From CBDFHV01 sp965247705 (GTDB taxonomy: Bacteria > Pseudomonadota > Alphaproteobacteria > Rhodospirillales > CAMCUA01), in the NCBI GenBank assembly GCA_965247705.1, contig CBDFHV010000050.1, forward strand, positions 1-60,407: DNA of 60,407 nt. The letters run 5' to 3'. The notes under the pieces were generated by a model. The model worked only from the letters and a program-made list of their open reading frames with translations, had not been told where the DNA came from and ran no database searches. Positions within the stretch are counted from its first letter, which is position 1, and every line of letters starts with the position of its first letter. Made by a program: the position numbers and the translations under genes. This document shows positions 26,685 to 35,787 of this stretch, piece by piece.

Positions 26685-27848
26685 ATGAGTCCCGTCCCGC
26701 GCCCCCCGCTGCGGCCGGCCAACCCCCGTTTCTGCTCCGGACCCTGCACCAAGCGGCCCGGATGGACGACCCAGGTCCTGAACGACGCCGCCGTCGGACG
26801 CTATCACCGGTCCGGCGTCGGCAAGGCCAAGCTGGTCGAGGTGATCGAACGTAGTCGGCGCCTGCTGGGCCTGCCCGACGGCCATCGCCTGGCGATCGTG
26901 CCGGCCTCCGACACCGGCGCGGTGGAGATGGCCTTGTGGAACCTCCTCGGCGCGCGGGGCGTCGACATGCTGGCCTGGGAGAGCTTCGGCAAGGGATGGG
27001 TCACCGACGTCACCAAGGAGTTGCGCCTCGAGGACGTTCGGGTGTTGGATGCCGACTACGGCCGGTTGCCCGACCTGTCGCGGGTGGATTTCGGCCGCGA
27101 CGTGGTGTTCACCTGGAACGGCACCACGTCAGGCGTGCGGGTGCCCGACGGCGACTGGATCGCGGACGACCGGCAGGGCTTGACGATCTGCGACGCCACG
27201 TCCGCCGTTTTCGCCATGGACCTGCCGTGGGAGAAGCTGGATGTCGCCACCTGGTCGTGGCAGAAGGTGCTGGGCGGCGAGGCCCAGCACGGCATGCTCG
27301 CCCTCGGCCCGCGGGCCATCAAACGCCTGCAAAGCCACGTGCCGCCGTGGCCGCTGCCCAAGATCTTCCGCCTCACCAAGGGTGGCAAGTTGAACGGGGA
27401 CCTGTTCGCGGGCGCCACCATCAACACGCCGTCCCTGCTGGCGACCGAGGACCACCTGGACGGCCTCGCCTGGGCCGAGTCCCTGGGCGGTCTACCCGCG
27501 CTCCTTGCCAGGTCCCGCGAAAGCCTGGCCGCCGTCGAGGCCTGGGAGGCGGAAACGCCCTGGGCCGCCTTCATGGCCGAGAACCCGGCAACCCGCTCCA
27601 GCACGTCCATCTGCCTGAAGATCGTCGATGAGGATTTTCGGGCCCGGGACCCGGCGGCGCAAACGGATTTCGCCAAGCGCATGGTGCGCTTGCTGGAGGA
27701 AGAGAACGTGGCCTATGACGTCGCCGCCTACCGCGACGCCCCTCCCGGCCTACGCCTATGGGGCGGCGCCACGGTGGAGCCCGAAGATATACGGGCGCTC
27801 TTGCCTTGGCTCGACTGGGCCTTTCATACGGTCAAGGCGGATGGGTGA
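26685..27848 (+). CDS. serC: Phosphoserine aminotransferase
   Basis: This 387-aa protein is the alphaproteobacterial-type phosphoserine transaminase. Key regions are RFCSGPCTKRPGW near residue 14, VGRYHRSGVGKAKLVEVI, and the PLP-Lys in TWSWQKVLGGEAQHGMLAL near residue 195. It makes 3-phosphoserine from phosphohydroxypyruvate and glutamate, the second step of serine synthesis. The ATG at 26685 follows CGGAGACG. The next gene, serA, starts 8 bp later, so the two are one operon. The order serC-serA is common in this group. Confidence 0.95.
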   Translation: MSPVPRPPLRPANPRFCSGPCTKRPGWTTQVLNDAAVGRYHRSGVGKAKLVEVIERSRRLLGLPDGHRLAIVPASDTGAVEMALWNLLGARGVDMLAWESFGKGWVTDVTKELRLEDVRVLDADYGRLPDLSRVDFGRDVVFTWNGTTSGVRVPDGDWIADDRQGLTICDATSAVFAMDLPWEKLDVATWSWQKVLGGEAQHGMLALGPRAIKRLQSHVPPWPLPKIFRLTKGGKLNGDLFAGATINTPSLLATEDHLDGLAWAESLGGLPALLARSRESLAAVEAWEAETPWAAFMAENPATRSSTSICLKIVDEDFRARDPAAQTDFAKRMVRLLEEENVAYDVAAYRDAPPGLRLWGGATVEPEDIRALLPWLDWAFHTVKADG

Positions 27849-27855
27849 GGCGGCC

Positions 27856-29433
27856 ATGCCAAAGGTTCTGATCGCCGATAGCTTGAGCCCGCGAGCCGCC
27901 GAGATCCTGCACGAGCGGGGCCTCGACGTGGACGTCAAGACGGGTCTGACCCCGACGGATCTGATGGCCATCGTCGGCGACTACGACGGCCTCGCCGTGC
28001 GCTCCGCCACCAAGGTTACGGCCGACATCATCAACGTCGCCGAACGGCTGAAGGTCATCGGCCGGGCTGGCATCGGTGTCGACACCATCGACGTGGAAGC
28101 GGCCACCGCCCGGGGCATCGCCGTGATGAACACCCCGGCCGGCAACACCATCACCACCGCCGAGCATACCCTGGCCCTGATGATGGCGCTGGCCCGGCAG
28201 ATTCCCCAGGCCCATGCCTCGGTTACCGCCGGCAAGTGGGAGCGGGGCCAGTTCATGGGCACCGAATTGGCCGGTAAGACCCTGGGTGTCGTCGGTTGCG
28301 GCAACATCGGCGCTCTGGTGGCCGAGCGGGCCCAGGGCCTGGGCATGCGAGTTGCCGCCCACGATCCCTACCTGACCGCGGAGCGGGCCGAGGCCCTGGG
28401 CGTCGAGCGCCTGGACCTGGATACCCTGTTGTCCCGGGCCGACGTCATCACCCTGCACGTGCCCCTGACCGACGACACCCGGCGCATGATCGACGCCGCG
28501 GCCTTGGCCAAGACCCGGCCGGGCGTGCTGCTGATCAACTGCGCCCGGGGCGGCCTGGTGGTGGAAGCGGACTTGGCCGAAGCCTTGGAGAGCGGCCAGG
28601 TGGCCGGCGCCGCGCTGGACGTGTACGAGAACGAGCCACCCACGGACAGCCCGCTGCTCGGCATGGACAGCGTCGTCCTCACGCCCCACCTGGGCGCCTC
28701 GACGGAAGAGGCCCAGTTCAATGTGGCGGTGCAGATCGCCGAACAGATCGCCGATTTCCTGCTGTCGGGCACGGTGGTCAACGCCGTCAACCTGCCTTCG
28801 GTGAGCGCCGAGGAAGCGCCGGTGCTGCGACCCTACCTCAGGCTCGCCGAACTGCTGGGTAGCTTTGCCGGCCAGATCGTCGAAAGCGGCATCAGCGCCG
28901 TCGCCATCGCTTATGAGGGCCAGACCGCGGCCCTCAACACCCGGTCCCTGACCGCGGCCCTGTTGTCGGGACTGTTGTCGCCCGTGTTGGATGAGGTCAA
29001 CCCGGTGAACGCCCCGGTGATAGCGCGGCAGCGGGGCATCGATGTAAGCGAGATCACCCGGGAGTCCGCCGGCCAGTACCAGCGCCTGATCAAACTCGCC
29101 GTGAAGACGGAAACTCGCACCTGGACGGTCGCCGGAACCCTGTTCGACGCCGCCCGGCCGCGTCTGGTTGAAGTCCAAGGGATTTCCATGGATGCCCAGC
29201 TCGGCACCCACATGTTGTTCGTCGCCAGCGCCGACCGGCCTGGCATGATCGGGGCTCTGGGCCTGGCCTTTGGCGAGTTGGGTGTCAATATCGCCACCTT
29301 CCAGCTCGGTCGCGACCGCCCCAGCGGTACCGCGCTATCCCTCATCGAATCCGACCAGCCCATCCCCGAGACGGTGGTCGCCAAAGTCCGCTCGCTACCG
29401 CCGGTCACAAGGGTGAAGGCGCTGCGGTTTTGA
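27856..29433 (+). CDS. serA: D-3-phosphoglycerate dehydrogenase
   Basis: This 525-aa protein carries out the first step of serine synthesis (3-phosphoglycerate to 3-phosphohydroxypyruvate with NAD+). KVIGRAGIGVDTIDVEAATA is the N-terminal substrate motif, LGVVGCGNIGALVAERA the NAD-binding site near residue 146, LINCARGGLVVEADLAEAL the catalytic region with Glu, and LTPHLGASTEEAQ holds the catalytic His. After residue 320 an intervening domain leads to a C-terminal ACT domain (MLFVASADRPGMIGALGLAF), the form usually under serine feedback or cofactor control. The start at 27856 overlaps no other gene; a frame from 27628 is a shadow of serC. Confidence 0.97.
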   Translation: MPKVLIADSLSPRAAEILHERGLDVDVKTGLTPTDLMAIVGDYDGLAVRSATKVTADIINVAERLKVIGRAGIGVDTIDVEAATARGIAVMNTPAGNTITTAEHTLALMMALARQIPQAHASVTAGKWERGQFMGTELAGKTLGVVGCGNIGALVAERAQGLGMRVAAHDPYLTAERAEALGVERLDLDTLLSRADVITLHVPLTDDTRRMIDAAALAKTRPGVLLINCARGGLVVEADLAEALESGQVAGAALDVYENEPPTDSPLLGMDSVVLTPHLGASTEEAQFNVAVQIAEQIADFLLSGTVVNAVNLPSVSAEEAPVLRPYLRLAELLGSFAGQIVESGISAVAIAYEGQTAALNTRSLTAALLSGLLSPVLDEVNPVNAPVIARQRGIDVSEITRESAGQYQRLIKLAVKTETRTWTVAGTLFDAARPRLVEVQGISMDAQLGTHMLFVASADRPGMIGALGLAFGELGVNIATFQLGRDRPSGTALSLIESDQPIPETVVAKVRSLPPVTRVKALRF

Positions 29434-29559
29434 AGCGCTGGGTCTTGGTCAATGCTCCCTGGTACGAGGCGCTGTGAGGTCGAAGAATACCCGGCCGGTC
29501 ATGGCGCCGCGAACAGCGCCGCGGTGGGGCCGGTTTCGGCGATCTTGCGGGTCCGCGTC

Positions 29560-29676
29560 GCCATTGTGCCGATCGACCAGTTCACGCTTGATTTTCCCCT
29601 GACCACCCTATCCATGAGCCTGATCGGCGATTGGCTGCGTGACCGTCTCGACCCCACAATCCAGCGCGGTGATTAA
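29560..29676 (+). pseudogene. C-terminal fragment of a Dpp/Opp-type ABC permease
   Basis: The frame reads FPLTTLSMSLIGDWLRDRLD followed by PTIQRGD and a stop. GDWLRDxLDP is the usual cytoplasmic end of dipeptide/oligopeptide ABC permeases (DppC type). No upstream membrane segments are present between serA and this point, so only about 30-39 codons remain. It is probably the remnant of a deleted transporter operon. The rest of the 350-bp gap 29434-29783 holds nothing I can name. Confidence 0.45.
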
Positions 29677-29783
29677 TTCCCATGGGACGCCGTGACGATC
29701 CCTATGGGTCTTTATCGGCGCCCATTGGTATAATCTCAGCCGCCGGTGCCGCCGGCCATCATGACAGAGGAAGGTTTGTCGCC

Positions 29784-31214
29784 ATGTCCGCTCCCACGAC
29801 CAGCAAGCCCTATACGCGCACCTTGAGCGACTTTCTCCACGGCCTTCGTTACGAGGACCTGGACACAACGACCGTGGCCACCGTCAGGCGTCTGCTGCTC
29901 GACTACCTGGGCTATGCTTCCGCCTCGGCCGAGGAGAAGCCGGCGGAGATCCTGCGCGGCCTGGCCATCGAGGCGGGTGGGCCCGGCGAGGCCACCCTGC
30001 TGGCCTCGGACCGGCGGACCCCGGCCCTGTGGGCGGTGCTGGTTAACGGCGCCATGGGCCACATGACCGAGCTCGACGACACTCACCGCCATACCCAGTC
30101 CCATCCCGGCGACAGCATCCTGCCCACCGCCCTGGCCATGGGCGAGGTCCTGGGGACCGACGGCAAGACCTTCGTCGCCGCGGTAGCGGCGGGCTACGAC
30201 TGCGCGCTTCGCGCCGGCAATGCCGTCATGCCCACCCACTACACCCGGGGCTGGCACCCGTCGGGGACCCTGAACGCCTTCGGCGCCGCGGTCACCGCCT
30301 GCAAGATGATGGGCGTCGATGCGGAAACCCAGCTTCACGCCCTCGGCCTGGCCAGCACCCAGACCGCCGGCAACTTCGCCCACCTGCCCAACCGCGGCAT
30401 GTCCAAGGACCTGAATCCCGGCAAGGGCGCCTTCAACGGACTTCTGTCGGCCAAGCTGGCGGCCAAGGGGTTCACCGGCTCGCTTGACGCGTTCGAAAGC
30501 CCCAAGGGATTTCTGGCCCTGTGTTCGGATTCGCCGCAGCCGGAGAAGCTTGTCGACGGCCTGGGCGAGGCGTTCCTGATCAACGAAGTGGCCCACAAGG
30601 CCTACCCGGGCTGCTATCACCTGCATTCGGCCCGCGAGGCCGCCTTCCGCATCGCCGGCGAGCACGGGCTGACCAAGGACGACATCGCCTCGGTCAATGT
30701 GCGCATGCACCAGATCGGCACCGCCTACGTGGACGACCCGGAGCCGTGGAGCGGCCACAAGGGACTCTACGGCCCCCGGTTCAGTTCCCAATACCAGGTG
30801 GCGCTGGCCCTGTGCGAGGGCGAGGAGGGCCTGTGGGCGTCCTACGACGACGCCTACACCCTGGAGAAACTGGACGACCCGGTGATCCGCGAGATGATGG
30901 GCCGCATCACCGTCGAGGGCGACGCGGAGCTTCAGAAGAGGTGGCCCCACGGCTGGCCCACCGAGGTGACCGTCCGCACCACCGGCGGCGCGACCCACGC
31001 AAAATTCATCGAGCTGCCCAAGGGCGAACCGGAAAACCCCATGACGCTGGAGGACATCGAGCGCAAGTTCGGCATCTGCGCGGCCCACAACTACAGCGAC
31101 CGCCGCGCCGCCGAAATCCACGAAACCGCCCTCAGGATCGACGAGCTTGGCGACGTGCGGGAACTCGCCGGTCTGTTGGGCGCCGAGGCGGCGCCGGCCC
31201 GGCTCAGCGCATAG
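29784..31214 (+). CDS. MmgE/PrpD family protein
   Basis: This 476-aa protein has the MmgE/PrpD pattern: YTRTLSDFLHGLRYEDL at the start, NGAMGHMTELDDTHRHTQSH near residue 95 (active-site region), MPTHYTRGWHPSGTLNAFGA near residue 155, and KAYPGCYHLHSAREAA near residue 275. The family includes 2-methylcitrate dehydratase, cis-aconitate decarboxylase and related lyases. Its distance from prp genes suggests another hydroxy-acid dehydratase or isomerase. The start at 29784 is preceded by AGGAAGG. An RraA-family gene follows after a hairpin repeat. Confidence 0.9.
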   Translation: MSAPTTSKPYTRTLSDFLHGLRYEDLDTTTVATVRRLLLDYLGYASASAEEKPAEILRGLAIEAGGPGEATLLASDRRTPALWAVLVNGAMGHMTELDDTHRHTQSHPGDSILPTALAMGEVLGTDGKTFVAAVAAGYDCALRAGNAVMPTHYTRGWHPSGTLNAFGAAVTACKMMGVDAETQLHALGLASTQTAGNFAHLPNRGMSKDLNPGKGAFNGLLSAKLAAKGFTGSLDAFESPKGFLALCSDSPQPEKLVDGLGEAFLINEVAHKAYPGCYHLHSAREAAFRIAGEHGLTKDDIASVNVRMHQIGTAYVDDPEPWSGHKGLYGPRFSSQYQVALALCEGEEGLWASYDDAYTLEKLDDPVIREMMGRITVEGDAELQKRWPHGWPTEVTVRTTGGATHAKFIELPKGEPENPMTLEDIERKFGICAAHNYSDRRAAEIHETALRIDELGDVRELAGLLGAEAAPARLSA

Positions 31215-31230
31215 TCCTTGCGGAAGTGAA

Positions 31231-31301
31231 GCGGGCCGGTCTCAGAACGGCCCCGACGACGCGGCGCGTGCCTGCGTAGGGGCGGGTCTCAGACCCGCCC
31301 G
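31231..31301. repeat. Paired small palindromes (REP-like unit)
   Basis: Two short hairpins lie in tandem: gcgggccggtctcagaacgg with its inverted half, and aggggcgggtctcagacccg with gcccg. The same pair occurs at 54938-55008. The pair sits between the MmgE/PrpD and RraA genes and may act as a terminator or RNA stabiliser. Confidence 0.7.
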
Positions 31302-31336
31302 TCCGCCACAGTGCGTTTCCCTAAGGGAGCAGAAAG

Positions 31337-32107
31337 ATGACACAGGAAACGGTGGGAATTCTCCAGTCCAGCGCGATCACCCTGTGGGACATACCGCGAG
31401 CGGATCCGCAAATCCTCCGCGGATTCCACGAACTGGGCGACCTGGCCGGCGTGGTCGCCCGCGCCTTGGACCAGTTCGGAATTCACGGCACCGTGCCATC
31501 CGTCGCCTTGTCTCCGGCGAAGCCCGGCTCTCGCGTGGTCGGCTCGGCGATCACGGTCCGCAGCCTGCCCGAACGGGACGTTCCTTACCGCTATTGGCAG
31601 CGCAAGGAAATGACCCGTCTGGGGGAGCGGGAGGCGTTCTTCCTGGCCCAGGAAGGCGACGTGGTGGTGATCGACGGCAGTTCCGTCTATCCGGCGTCCA
31701 ACCTCGGCTCCATGTCCGTCGCCCTGGCCGCCCGCCTCGGTGTCGGCGGGGTGGTCGTCGACGGCGCGGTGACCGGTCTTGACGGCATTCGGGACGCGGC
31801 CATCCCCGTCTGGTCCCGGGGCGGAACCACGATCACCGGACACCACCGGCTGGAAACCGCCGAGATCAACGGCCCCATCGGCCTGTGCGGCGTTCGGGTC
31901 GAGCCCGGCGACGTTATCGTCGCCGATGGCTCGGGGGTCACGGTCGTTCCCCGGCAGGCGGCGGCCGACGTTCTGGCCCACTGCCAGAAACTGCGCGGGC
32001 TCGGCTCCAACATTCGGAACCTGATCGAACAGGGGGCTGATCGCGAGGCGCTCCGCCAGGAACTGGGCAGCCAGATGAAAGCCCTGTCGGAGTCACAGGC
32101 GGAGTAA
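31337..32107 (+). CDS. RraA family protein (HMG/4-carboxy-4-hydroxy-2-oxoadipate aldolase-like)
   Basis: This 256-aa protein has VVGSAITVRSLPERDVPY, then GDVVVIDGSSVYPASNLGSM near residue 115 and GVGGVVVDGAVTGLDGIRDA near residue 140, the phosphohistidine-like RraA fold that also binds metal and pyruvate. RraA proper is about 160 aa and lacks the N-terminal extension, so a catabolic aldolase or oxaloacetate decarboxylase role is more likely. The ATG at 31337 has GGAGCAGAAAG upstream. The next gene starts 12 bp later. Confidence 0.88.
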   Translation: MTQETVGILQSSAITLWDIPRADPQILRGFHELGDLAGVVARALDQFGIHGTVPSVALSPAKPGSRVVGSAITVRSLPERDVPYRYWQRKEMTRLGEREAFFLAQEGDVVVIDGSSVYPASNLGSMSVALAARLGVGGVVVDGAVTGLDGIRDAAIPVWSRGGTTITGHHRLETAEINGPIGLCGVRVEPGDVIVADGSGVTVVPRQAAADVLAHCQKLRGLGSNIRNLIEQGADREALRQELGSQMKALSESQAE

Positions 32108-32119
32108 GGGGTTCATCCC

Positions 32120-33088
32120 ATGACGGGCCAAAACGAACGAATTCTTGTCATCGCCGCGGTCGGTCAGGTGGGCACCGATCTGACGCCGGCCCTGCGAGCC
32201 CGCCATGGGGCCGACAACGTCGTGGCGACGGGGCACCGCACCCCGCCGACCCCGGCGTTTCGCGACGCCGGCCCGTTCGAGATGGTCGATGCCACCGACA
32301 AGGATTCCTTGCGCGCGGTCATCGCCAAGTACGGGATCACCACCATCTACAACCTGGCGACCCTTCTCTCCGGCGACGGCGAGCTCGACCCTCAACGTGC
32401 CTGGCACGTCAACGTGGGCAGCCAGAAGAACGTCCTCGACCTGGCCGTCGAGTACCACATGGACCAAGTGTTCTGGCCGAGCTCCATCGCCGTCTTCGGG
32501 CCGACCACGCCGCGCCACGACACCCCCCAGCACACGGTGCTGGAACCGACCACCATGTACGGGGTGACCAAGGTGACGGGCGAGAACCTGTGCCACTATT
32601 ATTTCCTCAAGCACGGGCTCGACGTGCGCAGCCTGCGCTACCCGGGCCTGATCTCCCACACAGCGTTTTCCGGCGGCGGCACGTCCGACTATTCAGTCGA
32701 GATCTTCATCGAGGCGGTCAAGCACGGCCGCTACACCTGCTTCGTCGAGGCACCGACGATTATGCCGCTGATGTACATGGACGACGCGGTAAAGGCGACG
32801 ATCCAGGTCATGGAGGCCCCGGCCAGCGCGATCACGGTGCGCACCGGCTACAACCTCACCGCCCTCGACTTCACGGCCGGCGAACTGGCCGCCGAGGTCG
32901 CCAAGCACGTCGAAGGCTTTACCTGCGACTTCGTGCCCGACTTTCGCCAAGCCATCGCCGATTCATGGCCCGACACGGTGGACGATTCAGTCGCCCGCCA
33001 GGACTGGGGTTGGTCCCCGGACTACGATCTGCCGGCCCTTACCGAGCTCATGCTGCGGGAAATGCGGGTGCGGGAAGCGGGATCATAG
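32120..33088 (+). CDS. NAD-dependent epimerase/dehydratase-type L-threonine 3-dehydrogenase-like protein
   Basis: This 322-aa extended short-chain dehydrogenase has ILVIAAVGQVGTDLTPALRA at the NAD site (GxxGxxG in the form VGQVGT), FWPSSIAVFGPTTPRHDTPQ and YGVTKVTGE, with the catalytic Tyr and Lys. The C-terminal part, FRQAIADSWPDTVDDSVARQ followed by DWGWSPDYDL, matches the SDR-type threonine dehydrogenases that make 2-amino-3-oxobutyrate from threonine. It is distinct from the zinc-type Tdh. A role in the same catabolic unit as RraA is likely because the gap is only 12 bp. Confidence 0.82.
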   Translation: MTGQNERILVIAAVGQVGTDLTPALRARHGADNVVATGHRTPPTPAFRDAGPFEMVDATDKDSLRAVIAKYGITTIYNLATLLSGDGELDPQRAWHVNVGSQKNVLDLAVEYHMDQVFWPSSIAVFGPTTPRHDTPQHTVLEPTTMYGVTKVTGENLCHYYFLKHGLDVRSLRYPGLISHTAFSGGGTSDYSVEIFIEAVKHGRYTCFVEAPTIMPLMYMDDAVKATIQVMEAPASAITVRTGYNLTALDFTAGELAAEVAKHVEGFTCDFVPDFRQAIADSWPDTVDDSVARQDWGWSPDYDLPALTELMLREMRVREAGS

Positions 33089-33221
33089 GAATTGGGGGCC
33101 GTCCCCTTCAGACACCCAGGCGGACAACGGGTGCAACGACAGTCCTTTCGTAGGCGTACTGGTGCGGGACCGCCGTTGAGGACGCCGCCGGCAGGGGCAA
33201 CTGTCACGTAGGATCGTCCCC

Positions 33222-33668
33222 TCACTTCGGATAGATGTATCCGTCGGCAGCCGGCTCTATGCCGGACCTGCCCGCTGCGGCATCGGGTGTATCGGCACGC
33301 GCCGTTTTATCCCAGACGACTGATCGTCCCGCCGCATATATCTGGCATCGGACGCCGCGGGATCGTTTCTCGCATGAGGTGATGGCAATGTATTTTCCAT
33401 TGCCACCACATCTGATGCTTTCCCTTGCACAGTAGGACCATCCGACGGAACGACCGTCCGGTGATATTGCAAAGAAACCAGGATCGTCCAAGGACTTGTA
33501 TTTTTCAAAGACGTCTTGGATGCGTGGAGACAGGTAGATTGGTCCTTTTCCGTAGTCACTGGACTGGCACCCCATCAGCAACGTCGGGATGATAACCAGG
33601 ATCAACAGAACCATGACTTGGTGATTCCTTGGTGGGCGTTCAGCGAAGATGGTTATAACTTGGTGCAT
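33222..33668 (-). CDS. Small predicted lipoprotein with Cys-rich C-terminal domain
   Basis: This 148-aa protein begins with an ATG at 33668 that has GGAGG at correct spacing. A hydrophobic segment VMVLLILVIIPTLLMGC ends in a lipobox-like LLMGC near residue 35, so the mature protein should be lipid-anchored. The later part has PDGRSVGWSYCARESIRCGG and ITSCEKRSRGVRCQIYAAGR; the paired Cys may form disulfides. I do not recognise a specific function. It lies in an AT-richer patch with IS elements to its right, which suggests transfer. Confidence 0.55.
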   Translation of the reverse strand: MHQVITIFAERPPRNHQVMVLLILVIIPTLLMGCQSSDYGKGPIYLSPRIQDVFEKYKSLDDPGFFAISPDGRSVGWSYCARESIRCGGNGKYIAITSCEKRSRGVRCQIYAAGRSVVWDKTARADTPDAAAGRSGIEPAADGYIYPK

Positions 33669-34037
33669 TTCGTCCTCCATGCCATTTCTTGAGTAAACTA
33701 GAAAAATTGGGCACCGTTGACGTGAGCGTTTTCTATTATTTCGTAGGACCGCTGATCTTCCGCCAACTAACTCCGTACACGATACGGGAGTTTGGACTAG
33801 ACCCATGGTGGCACCAATGGCCCCATACTTCTATGAATTTGAATCAATGGAAACAGATTTACAACACATAATGATCGGATCTACAGCTCTGCTCTCATGC
33901 AGGCACGGGGTCCGGTCTTGCGCAAGTACGTGGTCAGGTATTGAATATTAAAGAGCCATCCTTGCCGAAATTTCGATGGATATACTGAGGCGGATTTTGC
34001 TGCCGCAGCCGACTCATGGACCGACGCGATCAACCTT
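33669..34037. other. AT-rich gap without a supported gene
   Basis: This stretch has lower GC than its neighbours and no convincing gene. A possible 60-codon frame from a TTG at 33689 has no recognisable motif and overlaps the likely promoter region of the lipoprotein gene. Near 33907-33950 two short matches to the ggtcaggtcttg-type motif appear (ggggtccggtcttgcgcaag and tggtcaggtattgaat). Confidence 0.45.
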
Positions 34038-34979
34038 CTAGGCGCCGCTCGCCGTCACAAATTCGGCGACCAGCCGCGCGACCTCTTCGGGCGCATCCTC
34101 CGGGCTGTAGTGCCCGGCGCCCGGCAAGCGACGCACCTGGCCGTCGGGGAACGCTTGGCTGAACAGGGGCAGGAAATGCTCAGCCCGCAGTGTCCGGTCC
34201 GCCTCGCCCCAGATTGCCAGCGCCGGCTTCCTTGCAAGCGCCGCCTTGATCGCCCCATCGGGTGCCTCGAACTGGTGCGCGCCGGTGGCGAAGCCCTTGG
34301 CCCAGCCGATGGCGCCCGCGGCGTGGGCGGGCGTCGGGAACGGGGCCCGGTAGGCCCGCAGCTAGGTGTCGTTGATGATGTCGTTGCGTTCGAAGCCGTT
34401 CAGTTTGAGCGTCGAGAGGATGTTGTAGTCAAGCTGGCCGAGCACCTGCTCGAGCACGCCTTCCTTCTCGGCTTTCAATATCCACTGGAACCAAGGCGCG
34501 ACGGCGACATTGGCCGTGATGCGGTCGATCAAGTCGGGCTGGCCGGCAGGCGTCGGACCGTTGACCGAGACGATGCGCCTGATTCGATCCGGATGGCGGA
34601 TGGCAAGGCCCATGCGGGCCGGGCCCCCGAAGTCGTGCATGCAGAGCGTCAGGTCGCTGAGGTCGAGGGCGAGCACGATGCGCTCCAGGTTGTCGATGTG
34701 ATCCCGGAGCCAGTAGGTGCGGTCCGGCGGCGCCGCGCTCTTGCCGAATCCCATATGGTCGACGGCGATGACCCGATGGCGGGCGGCCCAGGCGGGGATC
34801 TGCCGGCGGAACAAGTAACTCCACGTCGGCTCGCCGTGCAGCAGGAGCAACGTCTCCGGTCCGGAGCCTTCGTCGATATAGTGCATACCGAAGCCGGGCG
34901 CATCGGTGTAACGGGCGCGAAAGGGCCACGTTCCGTCGAACGTCTCCTCGGCGGTGACGGCGGGCATGGACTGAGTCAT
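34038..34979 (-). pseudogene. Haloalkane dehalogenase-like alpha/beta hydrolase gene with one amber codon
   Basis: The frame opens at an ATG at 34979 and runs 205 codons to a TAG at 34362-34364. It is then open again in the same frame to 34038, giving 313 codons in all, the normal length of a haloalkane dehalogenase. LLLHGEPTWSYLFRRQIPAW gives the oxyanion loop. LCMHDFGGPARMG holds the nucleophile Asp (the usual HDWGG Trp is Phe here). The part after the stop has LAIWGEADRTL and LPGAGHYSPEDAPEE, with the catalytic His. A change of TGG (Trp) to TAG would explain the stop (expected TWLRAYR). Without the second part there is no catalytic His, so it should be inactive as written. Confidence 0.82.
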
Positions 34980-35170
34980 GGGTCGGTCTTCCGATGGGGT
35001 GCGGTTGCCAGCAGACCTTCACTCATGGATATGACGTCGCGGTCACGATGTTCCGCGACCTTGGATGGTGAGGACCGAAGGTTAGTTCAGACTTGGCTGT
35101 GTGGGCAACGCAAGCTTGGATCGTTCATGTCGCCCTCGACAAATGACCCATTCGTTTCAGAGCCATGTAC

Positions 35171-35194
35171 ATTCAATTTTCAAGACCCGACCCC
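35171..35194 (-). repeat. ggtcaggtcttg-type motif, left inverted copy
   Basis: The sequence attcaattttcaagacccga is followed by cccc. Its complement, ggggtcgggtcttg with a ttgaat tail, matches the copy at 39499-39523 in opposite orientation. It stands about 80 bp before the toxin-partner gene. Confidence 0.5.
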
Positions 35195-35271
35195 ATTCTC
35201 CCAGGCCTACCACACTTCGCCGTTGAAACATCCCGGAAGCGGGCCGAGTGAGGCTGTGGTATCCTGTCGTC

Positions 35272-35787
35272 ATGAAGGCATCGCTCCCCGATCTGGCTAT
35301 CGCGTCGGACCAACCTCTGGCGGCGTTCAGCGACTTGGTGTCGGCCGCGCTGGCCGCAGAGGATGGGACGGCGGAGGTTGAGCGCGCCATGCGTCGGTTT
35401 CAGGTCTTTACCCGTCGTATGATTTCGCAGTTGCGGGCGACTCTGAAGGCCCTCGCAAAGGCGGCCGAGGCAGGGGAGAAAATAGACTTCGACGCGCTGA
35501 TCGACGACCTGGAGAAGCGGGAGAAGAACGCGGCCCGTAACAACCGACGGACCGAGAGGATGGCCGCGAGCCTGCAAAAGATGCTGAGGCGTGCGGAGCC
35601 GGAGAGGCTGGTGGCGCTGGCCCCGATCATGGGGGAGTTCTCCGAGGCGGCGGCGGACTTCCTAGAGGCGCTTCGCGACGCGCGGATCGATCTTGTGATC
35701 ATGCAGGATAGGCTCGACCCGTCCGAGAGTGGCCCTGTTCTGTCGTCGCCCGTCGAGGTTAGGCGATACTTCGCTGAACAGGGATGA
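35272..35787 (+). CDS. Helical protein paired with a RelE-like toxin gene (putative antitoxin)
   Basis: This 171-aa protein starts at an ATG at 35272; a GTG at 35248 is also in frame. Its stop overlaps the toxin start (ATGA at 35784-35787), so the two are translationally coupled. The middle part is very charged and probably helical or coiled (KRRGxx-like runs such as DDLEKREKNAARNNRRTERM, and QKMLRRAEPERLVALAPIM). I see no DNA-binding motif and no match to a known antitoxin family. It is about twice the length of ordinary RelB/Phd antitoxins. The position before relE and the overlap suggest an antitoxin or toxin-regulating role, but that is inference. Confidence 0.6.
   Translation: MKASLPDLAIASDQPLAAFSDLVSAALAAEDGTAEVERAMRRFQVFTRRMISQLRATLKALAKAAEAGEKIDFDALIDDLEKREKNAARNNRRTERMAASLQKMLRRAEPERLVALAPIMGEFSEAAADFLEALRDARIDLVIMQDRLDPSESGPVLSSPVEVRRYFAEQG

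Noticed and set aside
29736..31121. A 461-codon open frame antisense to the MmgE/PrpD gene
   Set aside because: No motif, low-complexity Gly/Ala/Val/Arg sequence, and a certain gene on the opposite strand.
33689..33871. A 60-codon frame (TTG start) in the AT-rich gap
   Set aside because: No ribosome site, no recognisable motif, and it overlaps the likely promoter of the lipoprotein gene.
34362..34364. Amber codon read as pyrrolysine or by natural readthrough
   Set aside because: No pyl genes are seen, the expected residue is Trp (one base from TAG), and the DUF2336 gene has a TAA, so a point change or error is simpler.
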